Source of the DNA: Fimenecus sp045593645
GTDB taxonomy: Bacteria; Bacillota; Clostridia; Oscillospirales; Acutalibacteraceae
DNA: 7,007 nucleotides
Assembly: GCA_045593645.1 (NCBI GenBank)
Contig: JAZNWZ010000018.1
Coordinates: forward strand, 1 to 7,007
Direction of reading: 5' to 3'
The notes below the pieces were generated by a model, which did not search any database, was not told the origin of the DNA, and was given only the letters and a program-made list of their open reading frames with translations. The position numbers and the translations under genes are program-made. Below are positions 1-5,797 of this stretch, piece by piece. Positions within the stretch are counted from its first letter, which is position 1. Each line of letters starts with the position of its first letter.

Positions 1-560
1 TATGGTATTGTTTTATAAAAATCTTCATAAAACTTTGGATAAAGAAAGAAGTTTTTATAATATACAATAGTAAATAGTGTAAATAACACCGATATTGTCA
101 TACCAAAAATTGAAATTACCATACATATTGTTCGTTTTACCTTTTCTCTTGTAGGTAATTCCATATCTTCAGCAGGAACTTTTTCGTTGATTAAGTTACT
201 TGATAATCTTTCACAAATTATTTCAACAGTAACATTTTTGTCGTCTATAAGAGAACCAATTTTTTCGATTATTTCACTATTAAATTGTATTTTTTCATTT
301 GTCCTATTTATATATTCTTTAACTGTTTGTTGTGCAATTTCGCCACCCATTTGCAAAGATTTGATTTCTTGAATTGAGAAACCAGCTTTACGAAGAAGTG
401 CTATGTTTTTTAATTGTTTAATATCATTTTCAGAAAAATCAATGCTTTTTCTACCATTGTAATTTTCGTCATATTCGGGTTTGACAAGGTCATTTTCAAT
501 ATAAAGCCTTATTGCACGGTCAGTAAGACCTGTTTCTTTAATAACCTGTTTAATTTTCAC
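1..560 (-). CDS. MerR-family regulator with membrane segment (3' end missing)
   Basis: The frame is open from a GTG at 560 to the left edge (186 codons seen, no stop), so the C-terminus is missing. Residues 1-70 are a MerR winged helix-turn-helix: an IKQVIKETGLTDRAIRLY helix-turn-helix, a wing around NGRKSIDF (35-42), then the LLRKAGFSIQEIKSLQ helix (55-70). Residues 71-107 look helical, as expected of the dimerising segment. Residues 145-168 form one strongly hydrophobic stretch (VISIFGMTISVLFTLFTIVY) after a basic KVKRT, read as a transmembrane helix; aromatic-rich sequence follows to the edge. GTG is preferred because AAGGGGGAG lies 5 bases upstream and no in-frame ATG precedes it. Membrane-attached MerR proteins are less usual than soluble ones; the signal sensed cannot be told. 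The promoter carries a MerR-type dyad, which implies autoregulation. Family assignment is confident, the membrane topology is inferred. Confidence 0.88.
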   Translation of the reverse strand, partial: MKIKQVIKETGLTDRAIRLYIENDLVKPEYDENYNGRKSIDFSENDIKQLKNIALLRKAGFSIQEIKSLQMGGEIAQQTVKEYINRTNEKIQFNSEIIEKIGSLIDDKNVTVEIICERLSSNLINEKVPAEDMELPTREKVKRTICMVISIFGMTISVLFTLFTIVYYKNFFLYPKFYEDFYKTIP

Positions 561-565
561 AGTAA

Positions 566-574
566 CTCCCCCTT
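566..574 (-). promoter_or_regulatory. Ribosome binding site fixing the GTG start of the MerR gene
   Basis: On the minus strand AAGGGGGAG is followed by five bases and GTG. This strong site makes GTG at 560 the likely start. Confidence 0.75.
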
Positions 575-583
575 ATAATGACG

Positions 584-614
584 ATTTTACATTTTTACCC
601 TGGGTAAAAGTCAA
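584..614 (-). promoter_or_regulatory. MerR-type promoter with operator dyad in a 19-bp spacer
   Basis: Read on the minus strand, a -35 TTGACT (609-614) and a -10 TAAAAT (584-589) are separated by 19 bases. The spacer holds a near-complete dyad, TTTTACCC-A-GGGTAAAA (593-609), with perfect 8-base arms around one centre base. An over-long spacer (19-20 bp) with a palindrome between the two boxes is the hallmark of promoters that MerR regulators activate by twisting the DNA. Transcription would start near 577 and give a very short leader into the GTG at 560. The regulator encoded directly downstream is the obvious ligand, so positive autoregulation is inferred. Confidence 0.85.
593..609. repeat. 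Perfect inverted repeat, probable MerR operator
   Basis: The plus strand reads TTTTACCC-T-GGGTAAAA, two exact 8-base arms around a single base. It fills the spacer of the promoter at 584-614 and touches the -35 box. The same sequence elsewhere in the genome would mark other targets of the regulator. Confidence 0.85.
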
Positions 615-634
615 GAGTTTTTTGAATTTTTTCT

Positions 635-686
635 CTCCCTCCGTCATTTTCTTGCGAAAATGCCACCTCCCTCGTCAGAGGGAGGC
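635..686. repeat. Palindromic element with two adjacent hairpins, probable dispersed repeat
   Basis: This G+C-rich block stands out in AT-rich surroundings. It holds an imperfect direct repeat, CTCCCTCCGTCA (635-646) and CTCCCTCGTCA (667-677). Between and across these lie two perfect hairpins: CATTTTC-ttgc-GAAAATG (645-662) and CCTCCCTC-gtca-GAGGGAGG (666-685). The first CTCCCTC can also pair with the right-hand GAGGGAG, enclosing the inner hairpin, so two folds compete. I remember similar CTCCCTCCGTCA / CCTCCCTCGTCAGAGGGAGG units, with a varying inner hairpin, from many gut Firmicutes genomes, but cannot check this here. No T-run follows on the minus strand, so it is not a standard intrinsic terminator, although it sits just after the nadE-gtrA unit and could stabilise that 3' end. 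Confidence 0.7.
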
Positions 687-696
687 GTAAATAGGT

Positions 697-1152
697 TTAT
701 TTTCTTTTTGATTTTTCTTTGTCTTTCTGTGCGAGTTTATTAGTGTTTATTGAATCCTTATATATCCAAAAACGATTTACAAGAAAAGCAGTTGTAAGGT
801 TAGCAAGCATTGTTACCACAAGGACAATATACTCGTTAACACCTTTGTTTTCTGCAAGATTTCCAAGATATGTAGATGTTGGAATGAATATGCAATAATA
901 AAAAGCAAGTTTTGCCATAGCAACAGGCACATTATTTGCTGATTTGAATGTAAATCTACGATTAACAGTAAATCCGTAAAGCACTCCCAAAAATATCGCA
1001 GGAAGATAGCTCTGCCAATAATCAAAGTGCATAAACTCATTCAAAACAGTAAAAACAACAGTTTGAATTACACCTGACCCTAAAGAAAAAGCAACAAATT
1101 TTACCACTTGTATAATATTCTCTTTTGTGGTTAATTGCTCTTTATTTTCCAT
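697..1152 (-). CDS. GtrA-family membrane protein, distal copy
   Basis: A 151-residue integral membrane protein of the GtrA family (Pfam GtrA, PF04138). These small four-helix proteins are linked to moving or modifying lipid-linked sugars such as undecaprenyl-phosphate glucose, but many members have no known job. Hydrophobic segments lie near residues 15-37, 48-63, 77-97 and 107-125. The two family signatures are visible: NRRFTF (64-69) after helix 2 and NRFWIY (126-131) after helix 4. The tail is very basic (DKEKSKRK), probably cytoplasmic. ATG at 1152 is chosen because AAAGGAG lies 7 bases upstream; a longer frame to 1221 exists but lies inside the preceding gene. The gene overlaps that gene by 11 bases, so the two are probably translationally coupled. 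It is about 70% identical to its neighbour. The substrate is unknown. Confidence 0.88.
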   Translation of the reverse strand: MENKEQLTTKENIIQVVKFVAFSLGSGVIQTVVFTVLNEFMHFDYWQSYLPAIFLGVLYGFTVNRRFTFKSANNVPVAMAKLAFYYCIFIPTSTYLGNLAENKGVNEYIVLVVTMLANLTTAFLVNRFWIYKDSINTNKLAQKDKEKSKRK

Positions 1153-1594
1153 TGTTTTGCTCCTTTTGTGCAATATCATTTGTGTTAATTGATTTGCCGT
1201 AAACCCAGAATCTGCATACAAGGAATTCTGTTACCATATTGCAAAGCATTGTAACTGCAAGAACAATATATTCATTTACACCTGCATTCTCTGCCATATT
1301 GCCGAGATAAGTTGAAACAGGTGTAAAAATCACATAATATATTGCTACTTTAAGCATTGCAACAGGCACATTTGTAGCTGATTTAAATGTATATCTGCGA
1401 TTTACTGTAAAGTTGTAAAGTACTGACAAAACAAGCGCTGTAAGATAACTAATCCAATACTCCAAGTGAGCAAGTTCATTCAAAAGTGTAAATGTTACAG
1501 TTTGAATAATACCTGCACCCATTGAGAATGCTACGAATTTTGCAACTTGAATAAGAGTTTCTTTTGTAGAAAGTTTTTGGTTTTGGTTTGACAT
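1142..1594 (-). CDS. GtrA-family membrane protein, proximal copy
   Basis: A 150-residue GtrA-family protein with the same four-helix layout as the next gene. It has NRRYTF at 65-70 and CRFWVY at 127-132, where Cys replaces the Asn found in the paralogue and usual in the family. By hand alignment the two copies share about 96 of 135 positions from the N-terminal TKE to the C-terminal AQK, so they arose by tandem duplication. The start has a GGGGGAA ribosome site about 6 bases upstream that touches the end of nadE; only 13 bases separate the genes, so nadE and both copies form one unit. They may work as a heteromer or on different lipid-linked sugars. A link with NAD metabolism is suggested only by position. 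Confidence 0.88.
   Translation of the reverse strand: MSNQNQKLSTKETLIQVAKFVAFSMGAGIIQTVTFTLLNELAHLEYWISYLTALVLSVLYNFTVNRRYTFKSATNVPVAMLKVAIYYVIFTPVSTYLGNMAENAGVNEYIVLAVTMLCNMVTEFLVCRFWVYGKSINTNDIAQKEQNNGK
1160..1166 (-). promoter_or_regulatory. Ribosome binding site inside the upstream gtrA copy
   Basis: AAAGGAG on the minus strand lies 7 bases before ATG at 1152 and within the last codons of the preceding gene. It decides the start of the distal copy against the longer frame beginning at 1221. Confidence 0.8.
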
Positions 1595-1607
1595 AAATAT
1601 TCCCCCA

Positions 1608-2345
1608 TTATATTTCAGGTTTGAATGATGGCATAAGTTCTAATTTAAACTGATTGATTTTGTGTTTATAATCAATAAGCTTTTGTTTTTCTTTATCTTC
1701 GATTTCACCTGTTCTGATATATTTATCAAGTTCTGCATAAGTAAAGCCTAAATTATCTTCATCAGTTTTGCCACAAAGTCCATCAATTGGTGTTTTTTCA
1801 ACAAGGTTGCCTGGTAATCCTAAAAGATGACCGATTTGTTTCATTTCGGCTACTGTCAAGTTGGAACAAGGGCTAAAGTCCCCTACCGAATCACCATAAC
1901 GAGTTGAATAACCAACCCAGTCCTCTGACAAATTGCAAGTATTTGCAACTCTGCCATTTACAGACTGACTAACAGCATAAAGAGTTGTCATTCTAACTCT
2001 TGGTGGAATATTTTGCACAGTTTGTGGTGTGATTTCTAAATCTTTTGGAAGATTGTTCATAAGTCCATCTACTGTTTCTTTAATGTTAACTGTGTAGTTT
2101 TTAATTCCAAGATGGTCAACAAGTTGTTTTGCACAGTCAATATCGTGTTGCTCACCACAAGGCATAAGCACACCGATTACTCTATCCTTGCCTAATGCTT
2201 CAACACACAAAGCAGCAACTATTGAGGAATCCTTGCCACCTGAAATACCAACAACTGCATTACAACCTTTTCCGTTTTGCTCAAAAAAGTCTTTTATCCA
2301 CTCTACACATTGGTCTTTTATTTTAACTGCATCAAATTGATACAT
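1608..2345 (-). CDS. nadE: NH3-dependent NAD+ synthetase
   Basis: Catalyses the last step of NAD+ synthesis in the cytoplasm: ATP-dependent amidation of deamido-NAD+ using ammonia. The 245-residue length is that of the single-domain, ammonia-dependent form; there is no N-terminal nitrilase-type glutaminase domain. Residues 35-41 are SGGKDSS, the PP-loop that binds ATP pyrophosphate. RVRMTTLYA (116-124), NLSEDWVGYSTRYGD (138-152), GDFSP (155-159) and KTPIDGL (184-190) match the dimer-interface, substrate and metal-binding segments of the family. The start is uncertain: GTG 2354, ATG 2351 and ATG 2345 are all in frame. The GGAG at 2356-2359 is 1, 4 and 10 bases from them, so 2345 is preferred and 2351 is possible. 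It has its own promoter and leads a unit with two gtrA genes. Function is confident. Confidence 0.96.
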   Translation of the reverse strand: MYQFDAVKIKDQCVEWIKDFFEQNGKGCNAVVGISGGKDSSIVAALCVEALGKDRVIGVLMPCGEQHDIDCAKQLVDHLGIKNYTVNIKETVDGLMNNLPKDLEITPQTVQNIPPRVRMTTLYAVSQSVNGRVANTCNLSEDWVGYSTRYGDSVGDFSPCSNLTVAEMKQIGHLLGLPGNLVEKTPIDGLCGKTDEDNLGFTYAELDKYIRTGEIEDKEKQKLIDYKHKINQFKLELMPSFKPEI

Positions 2346-2355
2346 ACACATCACG

Positions 2356-2359
2356 CTCC
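2356..2359 (-). promoter_or_regulatory. Ribosome binding site that decides between nadE starts
   Basis: GGAG on the minus strand lies 10 bases from ATG 2345, 4 bases from ATG 2351 and 1 base from GTG 2354. The last is too close to be used. Confidence 0.55.
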
Positions 2360-2368
2360 AATACGATT

Positions 2369-2397
2369 ATTGTATCACCTTTTATTGAAAGTTTCAA
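2369..2397 (-). promoter_or_regulatory. Sigma-A promoter of nadE-gtrA-gtrA
   Basis: On the minus strand a -35 TTGAAA (2392-2397) and a -10 TACAAT (2369-2374) are 17 bases apart, with TG one base before the -10 (extended -10). Transcription would begin near 2362 and give a very short leader. A small exact dyad, TTGAAA-G-TTTCAA on the plus strand (2385-2397), covers the -35 box and could be an operator. It does not resemble the NiaR or NrtR sites I know. Confidence 0.8.
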
Positions 2398-2398
2398 C

Positions 2399-2428
2399 AA
2401 AAAAAGGACTACGAAAATTCGTAGTCCT
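2399..2428 (-). terminator. Intrinsic terminator of greA-lysS
   Basis: A perfect 11-base stem (AGGACTACGAA pairing with TTCGTAGTCCT, 2405-2428) is followed on the minus strand by seven T. It lies 8 bases after the lysS stop codon and directly before the nadE promoter, so it separates the two units. Confidence 0.93.
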
Positions 2429-2435
2429 AATTTTA

Positions 2436-3929
2436 TTAGTCTAATGGTTTCATTGTTGGGAAGAGTAATACATCACGAATTGCTGGGCTATCTGTGAGAA
2501 GCATTACCATTCTGTCAATGCCAAAGCCGATACCGCCTGTTGGTGGCATACCAAGCTCAAGTGCATAAAGGAAGTCTTCGTCTGTTGTATTTGCCTCTTC
2601 ATCACCAAGAGCAAGAAGTTCTTCTTGTGCCTTAAATCTTTCTCTTTGGTCAATTGGGTCGTTAAGCTCTGAATAAGCGTTTGCCATTTCCCAACCGTTC
2701 ATAAAGAACTCAAAACGTTCAACATAGTTAGGGTCTTCAGGCTTTTTCTTTGTAAGTGGAGAAATCTCAATTGGATGGTCCATAACAAATGTTGGTTGAA
2801 CAAGGTGTTCTTCAACATATTCTTCAAAGAAGAGATTGAGAATATCACCCTTTTTGTGATGTGGTTCAAATTCAACATGATGCTCCTTAGCTACTGCTTG
2901 AGCCTCTTCTGTTGAGTTAATTTCATTAAAGTCAACGCCTGAATATTTTTTAACTGCATCAAGCATTGTAATTCTTTCAAATGGCTTGCCTAAATCCATT
3001 TCAATTCCGTTGAAAGTGATTTTTGTAGTGCCAAGAACCTCTTGTGCTACATAACGGTAAAGATTTTCAGTTAAATCCATCATACCGTGATAGTCTGTAT
3101 ATGCTTGATAAAGCTCCATAAGTGTAAATTCAGGGTTATGACGTGTATCAACACCTTCGTTACGGAAAACACGACCGATTTCATAAACTCTTTCCATACC
3201 ACCAACGATAAGACGCTTTAAGTAAAGTTCAAGTGAAATACGAAGTTTGATGTCTGTATCAAGAGCATTGAAGTGAGTTTCAAATGGTCTTGCTGCTGCA
3301 CCACCTGCATTATAAACGAGCATTGGAGTTTCAACTTCCATAAAGCCCTCACCGTCAAGGTATTTACGAACTGCACTAATAATCTTTGAACGATTAATAA
3401 GAGTTTGCTTTGACTCTTGATTCATAATAAGGTCAATGTAGCGTTGACGATATCTCATATCAGTATTTGTAAGACCGTGAAACTTTTCAGGAAGAATTTG
3501 GAGACTCTTTGAAAGGAGAGTAACCTCACTTGCGTGAATTGAGATTTCACCTGTCTTTGTTTTAAATGCTTCACCCTTGATACCAATAATATCGCCAATG
3601 TCAAGTTTTTTAAATGCCTTATATTCTTCTTCACCAATACTGTCTCTTGCAACATATGATTGGATATTGCCTTGTAAATCTTGAATATTGCAGAAAGATG
3701 CCTTACCCATAACACGCTTTGACATCATACGACCTGCAACACTTACAACTGTGCCTTCGAGAGAATCAAAGTTTTCTTTGATTTCAGCACTGTGATGTGT
3801 TTGGTCATATTTTGTAATTACAAATGGGTCCTTACCTTCTTCTTGTAACATTTTAAGTTTTTCCTGACGGATTCTTTGTTGTTCACCTAAATCCACTTCA
3901 GGTTGATTGTTTCTAATTTCTTCTGCCAT
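2436..3929 (-). CDS. lysS: Lysyl-tRNA synthetase, class II
   Basis: Charges tRNA-Lys with lysine using ATP in the cytoplasm. The 497 residues are full length for bacterial LysRS. An N-terminal helical lead is followed by the OB-fold anticodon-binding domain (about 57-148, starting VVSVAGRMMSKRVMGKASF). The class II catalytic domain follows: motif 1 around residues 182-204 (IISAVRKYLDGEGFMEVETP), motif 2 FRNEGVDTRHNPEFT (255-269) with its ATP-binding Arg, and motif 3 GIGFGIDRMVMLLT (466-479). AAGGGG stands about 8 bases before the ATG. The gene lies 23 bases after greA, a pairing common in Clostridia, and shares its promoter. No T-box leader lies in front of it. An intrinsic terminator follows the stop. 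No defect is seen. Confidence 0.98.
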   Translation of the reverse strand: MAEEIRNNQPEVDLGEQQRIRQEKLKMLQEEGKDPFVITKYDQTHHSAEIKENFDSLEGTVVSVAGRMMSKRVMGKASFCNIQDLQGNIQSYVARDSIGEEEYKAFKKLDIGDIIGIKGEAFKTKTGEISIHASEVTLLSKSLQILPEKFHGLTNTDMRYRQRYIDLIMNQESKQTLINRSKIISAVRKYLDGEGFMEVETPMLVYNAGGAAARPFETHFNALDTDIKLRISLELYLKRLIVGGMERVYEIGRVFRNEGVDTRHNPEFTLMELYQAYTDYHGMMDLTENLYRYVAQEVLGTTKITFNGIEMDLGKPFERITMLDAVKKYSGVDFNEINSTEEAQAVAKEHHVEFEPHHKKGDILNLFFEEYVEEHLVQPTFVMDHPIEISPLTKKKPEDPNYVERFEFFMNGWEMANAYSELNDPIDQRERFKAQEELLALGDEEANTTDEDFLYALELGMPPTGGIGFGIDRMVMLLTDSPAIRDVLLFPTMKPLD

Positions 3930-3952
3930 TTTAATTCCCCTTTTAGTAAGGT

Positions 3953-4420
3953 TTATCTTGAAATCTCTTTGATTTTGAATTCGAGTGTGCCGTTTGGAGT
4001 TTCAACAACTACTTTATCGCCAACTTTATGGCCAACAAGAGCTTTACCAACTGGTGATTCATCAGAAATCTTGCCAAGTGCTGGGTCTGCTTGTGCAAAG
4101 CCTACGATTGAATAGTTGTATTCTTTCTTTTTCTTATCAACAATTTTAACGTGTGAGCCAACATGTACTGTATCTGTACCAAGTGCTTCAACATCGATTA
4201 CTTTTGCATTTTTAAGAATGTGTTCAATTTCGCTAATACGAGCTTCAAGCTTTGCTTGGTCGTTCATAGCTTCATCATATTCACTGTTTTCTGAAAGGTC
4301 GCCGTATGATTTTGCTACCTTGATTTTTTCAGCTGCTTCTTTTCTACCATTGACTTTTAAATCTTCAAGTTCAGCTTCAAGGTCTTTGAGTGTTTCTATT
4401 GTAAGTAATGTTTCTGCCAT
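3953..4420 (-). CDS. greA: Transcript cleavage factor GreA
   Basis: Rescues backtracked RNA polymerase by entering the secondary channel and stimulating cleavage of the RNA 3' end. At 155 residues it has the normal size. Residues 1-75 form the antiparallel coiled coil, with the acidic tip at GDLSENSEY (40-48); Asp41 and Glu44 are the residues that hold the catalytic magnesium. Residues from about 80 to the end are the FKBP-like domain, including PALGKISDESPVGKAL and the closing NGTLEFKIKEI. AAGGAG lies 8 bases before the ATG. It is the first gene after a perfect-consensus promoter and is co-transcribed with lysS. Confidence 0.98.
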   Translation of the reverse strand: MAETLLTIETLKDLEAELEDLKVNGRKEAAEKIKVAKSYGDLSENSEYDEAMNDQAKLEARISEIEHILKNAKVIDVEALGTDTVHVGSHVKIVDKKKKEYNYSIVGFAQADPALGKISDESPVGKALVGHKVGDKVVVETPNGTLEFKIKEISR

Positions 4421-4448
4421 TTTTATTTCTCCTTATAATTGGAATTTT

Positions 4449-4480
4449 TGGGCATAACAAAGCAAGCGTTTATCCGCCCA
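4449..4480 (-). other. Possible stem-loop in the greA leader
   Basis: In the roughly 64-base leader, TGGGC (4476-4480) can pair with GCCCA (4449-4453). An inner AT-rich helix, ATAAAC against GTTAT with a bulge, lies between them. It is not followed by T residues, so it is not an obvious terminator. It may protect the RNA 5' end or act in control of greA. Confidence 0.35.
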
Positions 4481-4490
4481 TATAGAAGAT

Positions 4491-4519
4491 ATTATATAAA
4501 AAAACATTTGTTGTGTCAA
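4491..4519 (-). promoter_or_regulatory. Consensus sigma-A promoter of greA-lysS
   Basis: TTGACA (4514-4519) and TATAAT (4491-4496) are separated by exactly 17 bases on the minus strand, a perfect match to the housekeeping consensus. Start of transcription is expected near 4484. This implies strong constitutive expression of greA and lysS. Confidence 0.95.
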
Positions 4520-4541
4520 GCAAATTAACTGCTTTAAATAT

Positions 4542-4577
4542 AAAAAATTCTCCCAAAATACGACTTTGGGAGAATTT
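4542..4577 (-). terminator. Intrinsic terminator after the S41 gene
   Basis: A 13-base perfect stem (AAATTCTCCCAAA, 4545-4557, with its complement at 4565-4577) encloses a 7-base loop. On the minus strand the descending arm runs into six T. It starts five bases after the S41 stop and ends the M23-S41 unit before the greA promoter. Confidence 0.93.
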
Positions 4578-4581
4578 ATTG

Positions 4582-5778
4582 TTATCCTAAAATTTCATAA
4601 GCTTTTTGATATTGAGCATCCTCTTCAAAAGTGAGCATTTCAAGTCTTGAATTTTGCTCATAAGTAAGCTCAACAACATAGTCAGGTGTAAGGCCTATTT
4701 TATCGTAGCACTCACTCTTATATGGAAGAATTTTAGCAATAGTCAATGATACGGCACTTCCATCGCTTAACTCAAAAATCTTTTGCATTGTGCCGTTGCC
4801 TGTTGTTTTTGTACCAACAAGTTTTGCAAGACCAAAGTCTCTTAAATCGCAAGCAAAAAGCTCTGATGCACCTGCAGTGTTACCATTTACAAGAATAATC
4901 ATAGAAAAGTTAACACTACTTGAATCTGATGTAAATGTTTGAAGAGTATTACCATCTTTATCAACTGCTGTTGCAATTGCGCCATTACCTTCAATAGCAA
5001 CAGGTACAATCAAGTCAATACAATCAACTGCATATTCGATAAGTCCTGAGTTGTTATTTCTAACATCAAATATAACTGATTTTACACCGTTTGACTCCAT
5101 ATATTTAATTGCAGTTTTAAGTTGGTCTGCAGTGTTACTATAAAAAGCGACAATTTTGATATAACCTACGCCATTATTTACACTATAGAAAACAGTTTGT
5201 GCTTCATAGCCACGAGCAACTGAAACCGTTTTGCTCTCATCTAAATGAGTGAAGGTTACGTCAACTGTTGTAAGCTTATCACCACTTAAACGCTCAATAA
5301 GGTCTTCATAGTTTTTAGGTGTAACTTCAACAGAATCGACTGCAGTTATAACATCACCTTTTTCAATACCTTGAAGTTGTGCAGGAGAACCCTCTGACAC
5401 TTCAGAAACATAGATATTGTTGTTTTTACTGTCATAAACTGCAATAACGCCGATGCCACCGTCATTGCCCTTTTCTTTTTCTTTATATTCAGCGTATTCA
5501 GTTGCAGTCATATAACGGCTGTATCTGTCGCCCAAACCATTGATATATCCACTTGTTGTCATTGACGCCAAGAGATTCTCATTGATTTGTCCAAAATAGT
5601 TTTTTCTGACAATATCATCAATTTCACTAATCGTTGCATAAAGATTTGAGCGTTCAGAAACATCTTTAATAATCTTATTATAAATGCTCATAGAAACAGT
5701 CATTGTAATTGTAACTGCTACTGCAACAAATATACATATTAAAGATATCGCAAGACCTAAAGATATTTTTTTATTCAA
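4582..5778 (-). CDS. S41 (CtpA-like) PDZ protein, catalytic Ser and Lys missing
   Basis: A 398-residue carboxy-terminal-processing-protease homologue. Residues 5-31 are an uncleaved-looking hydrophobic anchor, so the rest is outside the membrane. A PDZ domain spans about 105-180 (GGIGV, then SPAQLQGIEKGDVITAVD), and the S41 core about 200-370 (GVGYIKIVAF, FDVRNN, NTAGASELFA, VGTKTTGNGTMQ, GLTPDY). Active members have SASASE and TFGKGTVQ. Here the nucleophile position is Gly303 and the general-base Lys position is Asn328, 25 residues apart exactly as in E. coli Tsp (430/455) and B. subtilis CtpB (309/334). Gln332 is kept, and the usual NNPGG is NNNSG. So the fold is intact but proteolysis is unlikely. 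TTG is the only sensible start: an in-frame stop lies two codons upstream, GGTGAT stands 5 bases before it, and the first ATG would remove the anchor. It lies 19 bases after the M23 gene. Confidence 0.9.
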   Translation of the reverse strand: MNKKISLGLAISLICIFVAVAVTITMTVSMSIYNKIIKDVSERSNLYATISEIDDIVRKNYFGQINENLLASMTTSGYINGLGDRYSRYMTATEYAEYKEKEKGNDGGIGVIAVYDSKNNNIYVSEVSEGSPAQLQGIEKGDVITAVDSVEVTPKNYEDLIERLSGDKLTTVDVTFTHLDESKTVSVARGYEAQTVFYSVNNGVGYIKIVAFYSNTADQLKTAIKYMESNGVKSVIFDVRNNNSGLIEYAVDCIDLIVPVAIEGNGAIATAVDKDGNTLQTFTSDSSSVNFSMIILVNGNTAGASELFACDLRDFGLAKLVGTKTTGNGTMQKIFELSDGSAVSLTIAKILPYKSECYDKIGLTPDYVVELTYEQNSRLEMLTFEEDAQYQKAYEILG

Positions 5779-5783
5779 AGGTT

Positions 5784-5789
5784 ATCACC
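5784..5789 (-). promoter_or_regulatory. Ribosome binding site supporting a TTG start for the S41 gene
   Basis: GGTGAT on the minus strand, within AAAGGGTGAT, complements the 16S rRNA tail and lies 5 bases before TTG at 5778. This supports the rare start codon. Confidence 0.6.
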
Positions 5790-5797
5790 CTTTTATT

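Noticed and set aside
187..372. Plus-strand open frame opposite the MerR gene
   Set aside because: It is antisense to a clear MerR coding frame, is AT-driven hydrophobic sequence and has no ribosome site.
635..686. CRISPR array or canonical terminator
   Set aside because: Only two imperfect copies of a short unit are present with no regular spacing, and no T-run follows the hairpins on the minus strand.
813..1040. Minus-strand frame inside the distal gtrA gene
   Set aside because: It is an out-of-frame shadow of a membrane protein gene.
697..1221. Longer frame for the distal GtrA gene, starting at 1221
   Set aside because: The added 23 residues are not GtrA-like, lie inside the preceding gene, and ATG 1152 has a strong ribosome site at the right distance.
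1608..2354. GTG at 2354 as the nadE start
   Set aside because: The GGAG ribosome site is only one base away, too close for initiation; ATG 2345 or 2351 fits better.
3455..3715. Minus-strand frame inside lysS
   Set aside because: It is an out-of-frame shadow within a full-length lysS.
3930..3952. T-box or other riboswitch before lysS
   Set aside because: Only 23 bases separate greA and lysS, enough for a ribosome site and nothing more.
3903..4457. Plus-strand open frames opposite greA
   Set aside because: They lie antisense to a gene with full family motifs, have no ribosome site and resemble no protein family.
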